A stretch of DNA of 64,000 bases from Ochotona curzoniae (GCF_017591425.1 NW_024467119.1:26447001-26511000); one strand, 5' to 3'. Positions 45,432 through 57,391 are shown, counted from the first letter of the stretch. The notes: generated from the sequence alone by a model not told the origin. A program made the numbers and translations.

Positions 45432-45708
45432 ATGAATGTTGTGGTATGTCGGGTTAAATTGCTGTTTGAGACAACGATCTCCCACAGCAGAGTGTAAGAG
45501 CCTCAGCCACTTTGCTTCCTCTTTAGCTTCCTGCTCTTGTTGCTGGGAGGAAGCACATGATGACACCCTTCTCAGCCCACGGGACAGGTCTAGATTGAGT
45601 TCCAGGCTCCTGACTTCGCCCTGCCCAGTTCTGGCTCTTACAGGCATTTGGACAGTGAACCAGCAGATGGAAGATCTCTCTCTGCTCCAGGACTGTTTCA
45701 AATGGACA
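45432..45708 (+). mobile_element. CSINE, old
   Basis: Head tgttgtggtatgtcgggtta, 'agcttcctgctcttgttgct', then 'gacagtgaaccagcagatgg'. The tail has decayed to an aacaacaac-type run. Confidence 0.8.
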
Positions 45709-47174
45709 GCAACAACTACAACCACAAAAGAAAATAAAAGCAAGAAAGAAACTTTCACAAAATACAAAATTTAAGTGTATCAGAACTGAAAAAAGTTTTA
45801 TGGTATATAATAATTATGTAGTCTGTATTTTTAACGGAAATATCTTTTAGAATGAGATTTCTTGTTAAGCAATAAGTATCTCTAAGGTGGTCAGACTTAA
45901 CATGTTACATTTTATCACAAAGCATTGTTATGTTAAATAAAGATGTTGAAGAGTGTGCATGAGAAGTATAAAAAATATAACATCTGTATTTGCTTATATT
46001 TACATGGAGAAATACTGAAAAGCTCATACAACTAATCACAGTTATTTTATGGGGGTAGGGAGAAACATACAAAACTTCCTGTTATATATATTTTGATACC
46101 TTTTTGTTGTGTGAAATTGCTTGTTTGTAAAGAAGAGTATTTAGTAAGAACCTAAAACAGGAAGAGCACCTAAAGAAGGCAATAAAGATATTGAAAAGGA
46201 AATAAAGCTAGGAGGTTTCTTGTAGATGGCTTTTGCTTTCAGTGAGGCGAGGGGATGAGATAAATCCTTCAATTCGCTGTATTGCTATAGCTGAGACGTG
46301 AACTTGCTCTCTTTCTTCCTGTTCTCTGCCTCGTATCTTGTTAAAGTCTCATTGTTGCCAATAGGAGATACTGGAGGTAGGGAGCATTTCCTATTTTTAC
46401 ATTTGCTACATGGGTTTTTAAAGATTACAGCACATTCACCCATTTTAAATAGAGATTAAAATAAAAGTATCATTATTTGACTTGCTTTCAGTGCTTTTTA
46501 AAACACCTTCAGTGTCCCTCAAAGGTGGATGTTTTTATATATGTAATGATAGAGTTAGTAATCTATCATTATCCAGTAAAGCTATTTCTTGCTTGCTTCT
46601 AAGTGCTGAATAGTTTTTCCATAACCAATCTGGATCTACAGGATTTTCTTTCTGAAATCTTTCATTATGTTGCAAGTTGGAACTTGCTGTGCAAAATGTC
46701 AATCAAGACAGGAAAGCCTGCTTTTGGTATAGTCTTTCTGCCTTAAACATTTTTCCCTTTTCATTTGTCATAAAGGTTTACCAAGACACAACTCTTATCG
46801 TTTGCATCTTAACAAACAGTCCTAAATGTGGGAAACAATTAAGCTGAAAATAATCTATAGTTTTGATGTTCAGAATTGTATTCACATTTTAAAATAAGCA
46901 AATCAGTATTATTAATTTAGGTTTTTCTTTTAATTATTAGAAACAACCATACTTCAGTTTTTTTTTCAGGTTTTTGAAGAGAACAACAATAACAACAAGG
47001 GAAAAATGCAGCACCAGTGCACTGACCTTTATTCACCCCCACCTTGTCTCTTCATAAAATAATCACTTTCAATTTTTCTAGTTCATCTTTAAATGTTTAC
47101 ATTCATGTTTCAAAATAGTATCACTAGATTGTTACTGAAAGGCAACATAGGAAGTTGGTCAAGAATTCCTAAAA
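45709..47174. other. Unassigned non-coding region
   Basis: About 1.5 kb A+T-rich; no recognised repeat, exon or promoter. Confidence 0.5.
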
Positions 47175-47175
47175 T

Positions 47176-47465
47176 GTATCTTGTTTGTTCATTTTATTGG
47201 AAAGGTATAAAGAGAGAGGCGGGGAGGGACAAAGAGCTTCCATCTGTTGGTTCACACTCCTAGTGCCTGAAATAACCAGAGCTAGGTCAGTCCAAAGCCT
47301 GCAGCCAGGGACCAAAGTGTGTGAGCTATCATTTGCTCTCTCCCAAGCTTGTTGCCAGGAGGTGGAATCAGGTGGAGGGAGGGCTCTATCCCAGGCATTT
47401 TCTTCTGGGTTTCAGGAGTCCTGAACAGCAGGTTACCCCGCAAAGCTGCTAGGATTTAAATCTCA
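47176..47465 (-). mobile_element. CSINE, old
   Basis: Minus order: 'ttcattttattggaaagg', 'ccatctgttggttcacactc', 'gtccaaagcctgcagcca', head near 'caaagctgctaggattta'. Confidence 0.75.
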
Positions 47466-47479
47466 GCTCTGTCACCTGA

Positions 47480-47712
47480 CATTTTTGTTCATCTTAGTTT
47501 GCGTTTGTTACCCAAGCACAATTTATATTTGGTGTCCGATAATGCCTTATTATAGGAAGCAGTCCTGTACATTGCAGAATGTTCAGCAGCACCCTGTCCT
47601 ACACCTGCTCGATGCAAGCAGCACCTCCACCAAGTTGTAACAAGAAAAAAATGTGTCTAGATATTGCCAGTGAGGGTTCACCAGAGTCACTTCCAGTTGA
47701 GAACACTCTTTG
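47480..47712. mobile_element. MER20-like hAT DNA transposon
   Basis: The run of landmarks 'gcagtcctgtacattgcaga', 'gttcagcagcaccctgtcc', 'agcagcacctccaccaagtt', 'gtctagatattgccagtg', 'ccagttgagaaca' matches the non-autonomous MER20 family of mammals (usual form: gctgtcctgtgcattgtaggatgtttagcagcatccctgg). Diverged as expected for its age. Confidence 0.7.
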
Positions 47713-47724
47713 GGGAAGTTCCCC

Positions 47725-47852
47725 AGATTTTCTGTGACTTTGCTCTTTCATCAGAAAATTGAAATTGATAATCACACCTAATAGTTAAATAGGTAATATT
47801 TGTGAAGCACTGATTTCCTAGCACATAGAAGATAAGCAATAAATACTTGCTC
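47725..47852 (+). mobile_element. MIR 3' half
   Basis: 'ttgctctttcatcagaaaat', 'gataatcacacctaatag', 'gtgaagcactgatttcctag' and 'agcaataaatact' follow the MIR order to its 3' end. Confidence 0.55.
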
Positions 47853-48163
47853 AGAAAAAATATTTTTAAATTTTCTGCTCTGTGTTTTACCTGTTAGAAT
47901 TTCATTTCCCACCTCCCATTTTCCCAAAGCTTCTGTTCATGTCATTGTTAAGCCTTTATGAAGATTATGATCTTAAGTGCTCAAAACTGAGTCACATAGT
48001 ATAGTAGGATTATTTTAATTTTCTTGTGTTGTTTCCTATTTCCTCTAGGGTATATCTTTGCTTCTTTGTTTACTTCTCTGTGCACATAAATTTCCATAGG
48101 CTATTTTCAGGAATGTATATCTATTATCAATAAGACTGGGCACAGTTTTGCTAGAACTCTTCA

Positions 48164-48187
48164 TTCTCTCTCTCTCTCTCTCTCTCT
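48164..48187. repeat. (TC)n microsatellite
   Basis: About twelve CT units immediately before a minus-strand CSINE tail. Confidence 0.9.
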
Positions 48188-48450
48188 TTATTCATTTATT
48201 CATTTGAAAGGCACGATCTCTGTCTCTCTCTCTCACACACAGATTTTCCATACACTGATTCACTCCCCAAATGCCTGCAACTCCCAGGTCTGGGCGAAAC
48301 CAGGAGCTGAGAACTCCATGGGGGTCTCTCATAGGAGTGGCAGAGGTGATGGGCAGCCCCAAGGAAAGCTGGAGCCAAGGTGGAGTAGCCAGAACTCCCC
48401 TCTGTGCTGTGATATGGGACGGTGTGCCACCATGCCTGCCTGGGCTGTGC
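48188..48450 (-). mobile_element. CSINE, old, body partly replaced
   Basis: Tail 'attcatttattcatttgaaa', 'ctgattcactccccaaatgc'; the 5' half deviates from the family (ggagccaaggtggagtagcc retained). Confidence 0.7.
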
Positions 48451-49055
48451 ATTTTCCTAGCGAATATAGACTTGTTTCTCTCTCAGGCCTGCTTCATAGA
48501 TGTCATCCCAGCATTGATATCAACGTCCTGGAGAATTCTGCTTATCCTTACTGTGTAGCTACTCCCCAATTTCTGGATCCTTTGTCTTCCTCCTTGAGGT
48601 TTGCTCTCTTGATTTAATGGAATATATCTTCCAGTAGACCCTTTGGATTTCTAAAGAAAAAAAAAGTGTTCTTATTCTAAATATAAAGTTGGAAATTATT
48701 TTTCCTTGAGATGCATTGCTCTCTTTATTCTCTTGATTTTGAGAGCAACATTCGAGAAGTCTGCCATTCCAGTTCTTGAGGATTTATATGTAAACTGTTT
48801 TTCCGCTGTAGATGGGTCGGGATCTTTGGCCGTGGTGCTCCGAAATTTCACAGTAATGAGCTGGGCACTGAAAATTCAGAGCTTTCCATTTGGGAGATGT
48901 TCTTGGACCAAAATTCCCTCAATTCCTCTGCCTGTTTCATCCATCCTCCCCCATAGCTCTGCTCTTTGTTGCGCTGCCATATTCATACGCTGAATCTCTA
49001 GTTTTCTTACCCGCTAATTTTCTTCTGTAAACATTTTCTGGGAAAAATTTTATTT
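48451..49055. other. Unassigned; possibly an ancient L1 5' region
   Basis: 'gattttgagagcaacattcg', 'gtctgccattccagttcttg' and 'cctctgcctgtttcatccat' have the flavour of old L1 5' regions. The 95-codon frame at 48706-48993 ends within it and is probably not a gene. Assignment uncertain. Confidence 0.3.
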
Positions 49056-49381
49056 TAAAGGTTTATTTTATTTTTATTAGAAAGTCAGAAATACAGAGGG
49101 GAGTAGAGACAGAGAGGAAGATCTTCTGTCAGATAATTCAATCCCAAAGTGGCCGCATGGCAGGTGCTGTGCTGATCCAAAGCCAGGAGCCAGGAACTTC
49201 CTCCAGGTCTCCCACGAGGGTGCAGGATCCCAAGACTTTGGGCCGTTCTCGACTGCTTTCTCAGGCCACAAGCAGGGAGCTGGATGGGAGGCAGGGCCTT
49301 CAGGATTAGAACCAGCACCCATATGGGATCCTGGCGCATTCAAGATGAGGACTTTTAACTGCTAGGCCATGGCACCAGGCT
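49056..49381 (-). mobile_element. CSINE, young to intermediate
   Basis: Full-length reverse complement (tattagaaagtcagaaatac ... ctgctaggccatggcaccag). Flanks share an aaaatttt-type A/T block. It splits the unassigned element around it. Confidence 0.93.
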
Positions 49382-49639
49382 CAAAAATTTTTACTATTTT
49401 TTTTTTCATTGAAATTTAGTTTTCATGAAGTCTTTCTCATGTTTTGAATGATCATTTAAAAAACATGCAGTACTTTCCTGGCATTCAATCTCTTCTCATT
49501 GCTGAAAGAAACAATGCTAGTTTTCCATGTTTCTCTGCCCATTACACTGTTTTTACCTCAAGTGCCCGTTTTTCTGTTTATTTTAGTGTTTTTCTTGTCA
49601 GAGGTTTCCCTCAAATGTCTTGTGATCCATGGTTCCCTT

Positions 49640-49995
49640 TCATGTTTCAGAATGAGTTACTACATTATAATAAAGTGGAGTTTATTCCAAGATTTCAGTG
49701 TGGGTTTGCTGTTTGAAAAGCACTCAGTATAATTCATCATACCCACATCAACAGACTGAAAACAACAGCGAAGCAACAACAACAACAATAACAACAGAGA
49801 CACCCAAAATTGTATGATCATCATAATATGTACTAAGATGATCATATACACATATATGTGTATATTTGAAAGAATTAATATTTGTGATTTAGAGCAGAAG
49901 AAAATAAAGGACATCTACCTCCCAAGTCAAACAAAATCATAGCAAAAGCCTACATCATACTTGATGGTGAAACATACTATTTTCTTTTTAAGAGT
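49640..49995 (+). mobile_element. L1 reverse-transcriptase fragment
   Basis: 'tccaagatttcagtgtgggt', 'aattcatcatacccacatca', 'acagactgaaaacaac', then 'atgatcatcataat' and 'tacatcatacttgatggtga' follow L1 ORF2 order around and after the polymerase motifs. A (CAA)n run (49763-49796) and frameshifts interrupt it. Confidence 0.6.
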
Positions 49996-50016
49996 AGGAA
50001 CAAAGAAAAGATCTTG

Positions 50017-50320
50017 CTGGGCTGACATTGTGGCTTAGTGGATAAAGCCACTGCCTAGAATGCTTGCATGCCTATGAAAGCTTATTAAAGTCCTGGCTGC
50101 TGCACACAGTTTTGGTCCAGCTCCTTTCTGGTCCTGGGAAAGCAACAGAAAATGGCCCATGGACTTGGGCCACTCACATTGGAGACCTGAAAGAGGCTCC
50201 TGGCTTTGGCCTAGCCTGACCCCAGTTGCTGTGGCCATTTGGGGAGTGAACTCGTAGATATAAAATCCCTCCCCAACTTTCTGTAAATGTTTCAAATAAA
50301 TAAAATAATTTAAAAAATAT
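50017..50320 (+). mobile_element. CSINE, old
   Basis: Head ctgggctgacattgtggctt, body 'ctgggaaagcaacagaaaat', tail tcaaataaataaaataattt. Confidence 0.87.
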
Positions 50321-50373
50321 CTTTACCTAAGACTGTTATTGAAAGGCAGCATAAGTAATATGGTCAAGAGTTG

Positions 50374-50638
50374 ATTGCTTTATTTGAAAGACACAGTGAC
50401 AGAGACAGAGATCTTCCATATACTGGTTTGCTCCTTAACTTACCTGGATCAGATTGAAGCCAGGAGCCCAAAACTCCGTGGAGATGTCTCACATGGGTAA
50501 CAGGGACCCCAGCATCAGAACCATTACTTGTTGCCTTGTCCAGTGCCTATTAGTGGGAAGAAGTGGCAGCAACGACTCAAACCAGATACTCTGATGAAGG
50601 ATGTGGGCTGTCCAAGGAGTGGCTCAACGTGCTGGCCC
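50374..50638 (-). mobile_element. CSINE, old
   Basis: Tail 'ttgctttatttgaaagacac', 'tactggtttgctccttaact', head end 'ggctcaacgtgctggccc'. Confidence 0.8.
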
Positions 50639-51329
50639 ACAATGCCTGCTCCGTGTGTTACATCGATGAGTGGGTAAGCAGAGACACTGATAACTGCTGG
50701 AGGCCATGTTCCCATTTGAACGAATATTGTTTCCAAGGCTGAAAGAAGGCAGTGTTGTGCTAAGGAACCCAAATGACTGAGAACTCTATCATATCTTGAC
50801 TTACTCCTGTTACTTCCAGATATTAGCCAATCAGTTATCCTGACAGAAAAGATGCCAGTAAGCCAAAGGTAGATTGTGTGTGTGTGAAGACTAAGTTTTG
50901 GATTACGTTTCAATTCTCCTGGTAAGAACAAAATAAATGCAAACACGAGCTACAAAACCTGAATTGTGTTATTTCCATGATCCTGTAAATAAGTTAAATG
51001 TCTTGTTTGCATTTAAAGCCAGTATCATACAGTATAAGTATGGGTGATAAAATTTAGCCTAATAATTTAAATTAATATTTTTTTCTTTTCTTAGAACTCT
51101 TTAGAACAGGAGGTGTTTTTTTTTTGTGAAAAGTCTGCTTACTCTATGAGGTATAATCCCTTTTTAATTTCTCTTCATTAAACTGTGCTGGCATACTTAA
51201 CACTAAAAACAAAAAGCAAAGCAAAACAAACAGTAGCTAAAAAAAGCCACTAAATGTTGAAAGTGAGACAAAGGAAGTAAAGAAAATATTTCACATTCTT
51301 ATAGCAATTTAAATAACTTTTCCCTACTC
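50639..51329. other. Non-coding stretch
   Basis: Nothing recognised; T run at 51115-51125. Confidence 0.5.
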
Positions 51330-51331
51330 TT

Positions 51332-51600
51332 TAAAAATGTATTATTTCATTGAAAGACAGATTTTGACAGATACAGGGAGAGATCTTCAATCTGCTGGTT
51401 CACTTCACAAATGATCACAACAGCCAAGTCTGGGCCAGGTCAAAACCAGGAACCTGGAACTGCATTCTGGTCTCCCATGTGGGTGTCACTGCTTTCCCAG
51501 GCAGAGAGCAAGATCCAGACATAAAGCAGCTAGGACTCCAACTAATGCTCAAAAATGGGATGCCAACATTGTAAAAGGCAGCTTAATGTACTGTACTTCA
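51332..51600 (-). mobile_element. CSINE, old, internal deletion
   Basis: 'ttatttcattgaaagacaga', 'ctgctggttcacttcaca', 'gggatgccaacattgtaaaa'. The region between 'tgggtgtcac' and 'tgctttcccaggc' is missing. Confidence 0.8.
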
Positions 51601-51639
51601 AGGTCGGTTCCATCTTTCTAACTTAGTGAATAAAAGCTT

Positions 51640-53030
51640 ATCGTATTACATGGCCAATTCTGTATAAATCAAGCATGTTTACGATATGATCAACAAATCA
51701 ATTGTTCGGCTTCAATGGGGGGCTCTTTGGATATATCCAGACATGTCTTTAGGGGCTAGCAGTTTTTAGAATCTGAGATGTTCTTTTGCTTAATTTTCCC
51801 GGAGAGGAAACTTCCAATATCCTGTCCCATTTAGCCTGTTTCCAGCGTTCTGGGAACTAAGTGGGAGGAGGTTGTCCTCATCCTTCAGGGTACAGATGTT
51901 TTCTTGTAGTCACTGTTTGAGGTGTAGCACTGTGGTGCTTAACTCAGTGACCAGAAGTCCAGAAAACCCCTGGTTGGAAGTTTAATAGTAGATATCCCAT
52001 TTCTGTTGAATCATGAGGAGGTTAGTGATTTTGGTTTATGAAATTATTGAGGGCTGAGGGAGGGAAGAGCCTATTTTGTCTATGGATTTTCTACCAGGTC
52101 CCCTTCTTGTGACTCTACTAGCAGCCTACATTTGTTTTAAAGGTACTGGGTGCCTCTGATTCCTGCCCGATGCTTTCCTGGGTTTTGCAGGGTGACTTAG
52201 TTTGCTTCTTGATTTCCCCGGCATCAGGTACATAATTTCCAGCCTCCTTTGGCTTGCTAAGAAGTCATTATTACCTGGTCTTAACTTTCCAATTTTCAAC
52301 CTACTTCTTGACATTTCTTCCTGCTGATAGTCTTCTCTGGATTTCTCCTTTCCTTCAAGGTTTTAAATCTTTTTTAAAAAAATTCCTTTTCTGCCATTTG
52401 TTTGGTAATTTTTTTTTTGAGAGGGAGAAGGGATAAGTACATCCATGTGGTCTAGTGAGCATCTTTTATTGGAAATACCTCTTTAAATTTTAGGTGTCAT
52501 TACCAAATGTATTTTAAAAATTTTATTTTATTTTCTGCAGGTTCCCAACTTAAAAATGAACAGTAAAGACACTGAAAGCAGGACAGGCCTATAAAGATAA
52601 GAAAACACATAACAAAAGTCTATGCCCATAGAAGGAATAGGATTAATGTTGTCTTCTCAGTTGTTGTGTTTCATAGATGGCTGAAAACCTCATCAGGTAG
52701 CTAGATATGATTGGAACCAAGCACAGCTATGTTTCAAACAAAAGTTTAGAGATAATCAGCATCTGAAACTAATCATACCTAACTCTATCCTTGCATCAGC
52801 TTATCTGAGGACCCAAATTGATCAAGGTGATTATTTCAGATGTTCTTTCCCAGTATTTTTACAATATGTTGAATTTCTGAGCTAACTTCTCTTATCACTA
52901 TATTTGCCCCCTTGTATGATTTGTTTAATTATTTCAGGGATTAGCAGCTGTTTTCTGTAAGGCTTATACTTGGCAAATATTTTTGATTTTGCATGCCCAG
53001 AGGCAAAATTAGGGAATATTATGTGAGTAC
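51640..53030. other. Unassigned region, part possibly ancient L1
   Basis: 51650-52370 has wording (aatttccagcctcctttggc, 'tcttctctggatttctccttt') similar to minus-strand old L1 5' regions. The rest shows nothing recognised. Confidence 0.3.
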
Positions 53031-53059
53031 TTACTGAGGGGCTTCAAAAAGTTCAGAGA

Positions 53060-53345
53060 GATGGGCTGGCACTGCAGCTAAGTAGGTTCTTTTTGTCGCT
53101 GGTGCTGGAATGTGTAGTTCCTCATGGCCAGCAGTTTGAATTCCAGTTGTTCCACTTCTAATGCAGTTCCCTAGGAGAGCAGAGAAAAGATAGTCTAAAT
53201 TCTTGGGCCCCTGCACCCACATGGAAAACCCAGAGGAAGCTCCTGAGTTTAGCCTGGCCCAGGTATAGCAGCTGTTGCAACCTTTTGGGGAATGAACTGT
53301 CAGATGGAAGATATCTCTCTCCTCTCTGTAAATCTGCCTTTAGCA
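53060..53345 (+). mobile_element. CSINE inside the MITE
   Basis: Head gatgggctggcactgcagct, 'gggcccctgcacccacatgg', 3' end 'ctctctgtaaatctgcctttag'-like. Confidence 0.82.
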
Positions 53346-53347
53346 AT

Positions 53348-53632
53348 AGACAAGTTGCCCTTGGAACGTCTGTATTCCACTTCACAGTGCCTCTACTATC
53401 AATTGTGGCTTCCTGCCAGTGTGTACCATGGGAGGCCATAGGTAATGGCTCAAGTAATTAAGGCCTTTCCCATCACTCTTCTATGAGTGGCCAGGATTAA
53501 ACTTGTGGCTCATGGTTTTGGCCTGGCTCAACTCTGGCTATGACAGAAAGTTGAGGCATGAACTAACAGATGGAAGATCTCTGTGTAGCTCTTATCTCTC
53601 AGTCTCTCAAATAAAATTAAAATAAATAGGGG
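53348..53632 (+). mobile_element. Second CSINE inside the MITE
   Basis: Body 'tttggcctggctcaactctg', 'aactaacagatggaagatct', tail tcaaataaaattaaaataaa. Confidence 0.75.
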
Positions 53633-53796
53633 TAAATTGAATAAAACCAGACTAATTAATCAACATTAATTTAATATTAAATTGAATGGAGCAAAATTAA
53701 ATTTAAAAAGAAATTCATGAACAACGTGTTATTTTAAAAATATTATTTGTTCATGAACTTTTTGAAGCCCTTTCTAAAAAGAGGAGAGGGAATGTC

Positions 53797-53946
53797 TGGG
53801 GTCAGCATGGTGGTGTAGTGGGTAAAGTTTGCCTCCCAGGACATCAGCATCCTGATGCACGAGTTTGTGTCCCAGCTGTTCTACTTCAGATCTGGCTTCC
53901 TGCTGTTGGCCTGGGAAAGACAGTGGGAGATGGACCAAGAAATTTA
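53797..53946 (+). mobile_element. CSINE 5' half, host of a younger CSINE
   Basis: Head ggggtcagcatggtggtgta through 'tggcctgggaaagacagtgg'; it stops at the insertion point and does not clearly resume after it. Confidence 0.8.
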
Positions 53947-54268
53947 AAGATTTATTTTTATTATTTTTTCATTGGAAAGGCAGATATACAGAGAGGAGAG
54001 ACAGAGAGGAAGATCTTCCGTCCGATGATTCACTCCCCAAGTGAGCGCAACGGGCCGATACTATGCCGATCCGAAGCCAGGAGCCTCTTCCGGGTCTCCC
54101 ACGCGGGTGCAGGTTCCCAAAGCTTTGGGCCGTCCTCTGCTGCTTTCCCAGGCCACAGGCAGGGAGCTGGAAGGGAAGCTGGGCTGCCGGGATTAGAACC
54201 GGCGCCCATATGGGATCCCGGGCGGCAAGGTGAGGACCTTTAACCACTTGCGCCACCGCGCCGGGCCC
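53947..54268 (-). mobile_element. CSINE, young, with exact 15-bp target-site duplication
   Basis: ggaccaagaaattta at 53932-53946 and 54269-54283 brackets it. Head (minus) ccgcgccgggcc keeps its CpGs. The target lies in the older plus-strand CSINE to the left. The 141-codon plus-strand frame across the junction is a composite of the two SINEs. Confidence 0.97.
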
Positions 54269-54283
54269 GGACCAAGAAATTTA

Positions 54284-55379
54284 TGCTCATCTGAATTAAA
54301 AAAACTGAAAATAATAAACACATGTAGCTTTTTATAATATGGGTATACTGATCAGAATGAAATTCTTTAGTAGGAATAATATTTCTCTTGTGGTTCAAAG
54401 TTAGTATTCTCTATCATCAACATCTGTTGTAAATATTTATCTGTGAAAGCCATTGGTAATTCTCAAGTCTTACAAAATCCTGCCATGTAATTTGCTAAGC
54501 CCCAGTCTACTTGTTTACCTCTGTTCCACTAATGTATTTTAAGATTTGGAATTTGTCTTGGGTTTTACTCATCTTTGATTTCTCAAACCACACATTATTT
54601 GGTACATGGTGAAGTTTCCAAAGTGTGGGAACCTCAGACTTTCACCTTGATTTTATGTGCCAACTTCCTATAAAGGTTTCACATGCTTTATTTCACTTCT
54701 TTTTTCTAAGATATGGTAAATAAAGAACTGACATTACCATTTCCATTTTACTGATAAAATGACATAGATGAATACAGTATTAGAACCAAGACTAGAATTA
54801 AAGAATTTAGTTTCTCAACTACAGATGGTTTTCAAAGGATTCCAGTATGTGTTTTTGTATAGCTATATGTTTTGTCTTTTTCAAGAACCATGAGTTAACA
54901 TAAAACTGAACAAAGTAAGTAAACCAGCATGAACTGGTGTAGATAAGGTAACTACTATATATTTTGTCCTAGAAATATTATTAACACATAGAATTTCTAG
55001 AAATAATGTTCTAAACTGAAATTTCACATATGAAACACTATATTTTGAATAAAATTTTAATGTACAGTATATATTTTGAAATATAGTCTTGAAAGATATA
55101 TTCCAAGCTGAATATAGCTGCTAAGCTCACATGAAGAAATGAGGATTTGGTGGCAATCAGTGAAAACAAAGCATGATTTGCTTTTGTATCTGGTGGATAC
55201 AGAAAAGGAACATAGTGTTTTCTCTAAGGTAAACTTTTTCTTTGTTTTTTTTTTTTGTGTGTGTGTGGGGGGGGGCTAGTATTTTCCCAAGGGATTCTAT
55301 TTTTGTCTTTGTTTTCTAAAGGGCCACTATTGTCACATCAGCATTATGATTGGAATAACATTTCCTGAGTATTTTATTG
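54284..55379. other. Unassigned region with a possible MIR trace
   Basis: At 54735-54825 'accatttccattttactgat...' resembles a MIR core; 55245-55275 is a T run, (GT)n and G run. Nothing else seen. Confidence 0.4.
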
Positions 55380-55900
55380 CTCTAATTCCTGGGATACAAG
55401 TAGTAGACATGATCCTTGACTTGGGAAACAGGGGAAAAATGTATGTAGTCTGAAGGGATGGAGTAGATGTCAGTGGATATTATCCATGATACTTGCCAGA
55501 GAAGTTCATGAGGATGTTCATTAGGCAGATGAATGTGTGGTGATCTTCAGTTAGGGGAGTTGGGTGGGAAAGGCTGTCTGGAAGAGTGAGCAGTTAAACT
55601 GCATCTAGCCAATGGAGGAAATAGTAAAGCACTTGGGGAAGGGCTGAGCAAAATCATGAAGGTAGCGTGAAGTGAATGAATGTTTCAGGAGCAGTGGCTA
55701 AACCAGTGTACCTTGAGTAGGAGATATATGTAAGGATGTAGTTGGAGATAGCGTGTTGGAGAGGAATGTGATGAGGATGGACAAGCAAAGGAGTTTGAAA
55801 GCTTAATATGGGAATGGTGGACTGTCAGAGATAGTTAAACTGGAAGATGTGCATGGGATAGACAACACAAATTGCAGGTAAGCTAAATCTTATCTATCCC
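55380..55900 (-). mobile_element. LINE-2 fragment
   Basis: Plus-strand reading shows antisense L2 landmarks in order: 'gacatgatccttgacttggg', 'aaggctgtctggaagagtga', 'cttggggaagggctgagc', 'acaagcaaaggagtttga'. The familiar antisense L2 wording is 'gggaaggcctctctgagg ... ggaagagcattccaggcag'. Confidence 0.55.
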
Positions 55901-57085
55901 TGGACTGAAGCATGGAATATTGTTCATTGTTTTTGCTACATAAATGTGTGCTACCTAAAAACTCTATATGTGTACACTTCTTACATTGTGTTTTTTTTTC
56001 TCTTTGAATTGTTTCTTAAAAGCTAAATGCAATTTTTATTGCTTAAGATTCAGAAGGACCTTCAACATCTTTCAATATTTCAGCTCTGTGACCCTTTTCT
56101 GGATCATTTATTAAGTTTGAGATTATTTGAAATGTTAACTTTTAAAGAAAGCTTGGGTTCTACCATAGTGTTAGGAAATATTTTGTTTATTTAGTATAAT
56201 ATACATTTAAGATTTGTATCATGTGTATTCTCTGAAAATCAGTAATAAAAAATGCTGGGATTTGAAAACTTCATTTGAACATGGATTTATTCCTTTAAGA
56301 ACTGGAGAAATCAGTATATATGTATGTGTGTGTGTATATATATATACATATATATATATAGAACATGTACTCAGGATTTCACCAATAGAAAGTACTTGCT
56401 GACTTATTAAAAATCATATTCCTTTGGGAATAAGTGTGGTTTGATGCATGAGCTTTCATGAGTTTTCAGTGTACAGGAGGCAGATCCATCTTCTCTCTTG
56501 TCCCCACCGCCTTCTGTATTCTCCATGAACATGGGGAGCCATGTGGCTGCCACGTGTGCAACAAGCTGCACTTTCAATAGCAGTGGGCTATGTAAGGAAA
56601 ATTCTGACAGAAGCATATTTGTAGGGTTAGACTTCCGCCTGCTCGTCCGGATAAGTTCTCAGGATGACAAATCTTTAAGCACAGTTTCCAGTGTGGGAGG
56701 CCCTTGAACCTCCCCCACCATCTCTAGCGTGAATGAATGCAGATTGTTCCACAAGCCTAGGCAAATACTCCATTGTATCACTCTCCAGAGCAGCTTGACC
56801 TTGTATGCTTGAAGAACTTTTTCCCTTACTAGAAATGCACCCTTGTCAGAGCTGTGATGAAAGCCAGCCTAAGAATATTTACCTGTTTCATCTCCTTAAA
56901 TTGGTGATGGAAGAGGGCATAGGGGTCTCTTCTTATGCATCCACACCTGCACGGAGGGTGGAGAGGGAGAAAGACTATGATGGGGAAGCAAACAACAGAC
57001 TCTGAAACAAATTTTTAGGGGAGAACAAATGCTGATGCTATTAAGATTTATAGTTCATTTCCTCCTTTCTCCTGTGTTTCTTCTT
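55901..57085. other. Unassigned region with (TG/TA)n microsatellite
   Basis: A TG-then-TA alternating run at 56311-56361. The 56400-57000 stretch is somewhat richer in G+C with several short open frames on both strands but no recognisable exon. Confidence 0.4.
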
Positions 57086-57090
57086 CCTTC

Positions 57091-57391
57091 CTTTTAAAAA
57101 TCTTCTTTAAAAGACAAAGAGATGAAGGCAGACGCATATGTTCCATTGACTGGTTCACTCACCAAATGCCCACAGCATCCAGGGCAGAGCCAGGCTGAAT
57201 CCAGGAGCCCAGAACTCAATCTGAGTGCCCCACATAGATGGCAGGGATAAAGAACTTAGCCAATACCTGCTACCTGCCAGTATGAACATTAGTAGGAAGC
57301 TGGATGGGAAGCAGAGGGAAGACTAGTCCAGTCACTTCAATATGAGATACAAGTAATCCAAGGGGCATCTCAACCAGTGCACAAAATGCTG
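57091..57391 (-). mobile_element. CSINE, old
   Basis: 'ttccattgactggttcactc', 'gctgaatccaggagcccaga', 'ttagtaggaagctggatgg', head near 'ggcatctcaaccagtgcac'. Confidence 0.82.

Larger units (their letters stand above)
53036..53772. mobile_element. Mariner-like MITE split by two CSINEs
   Basis: gggcttcaaaaagttca (53039-53055) is the exact inverse of tgaactttttgaagccc (53754-53770): a perfect 17-bp terminal inverted repeat around about 700 bp. Two plus-strand CSINEs (53060-53345 and 53348-53632) account for most of the interior. What remains is a short A+T-rich element with no transposase. Similar ends occur at 59511-59637 and 11826-11942. Confidence 0.7.

Noticed and set aside
45240..45767. 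A 175-codon minus-strand frame
   Set aside because: It spans an old plus-strand CSINE read backwards plus flanking DNA, with no domain and no splice support.
48706..48993. A 95-codon plus-strand frame
   Set aside because: Lies in sequence resembling an old L1 5' region and has no splice pairing.
53818..54243. A 141-codon plus-strand open frame
   Set aside because: It is a composite reading through an old plus-strand CSINE and a young minus-strand CSINE inserted in it; the junction is marked by a 15-bp duplication.
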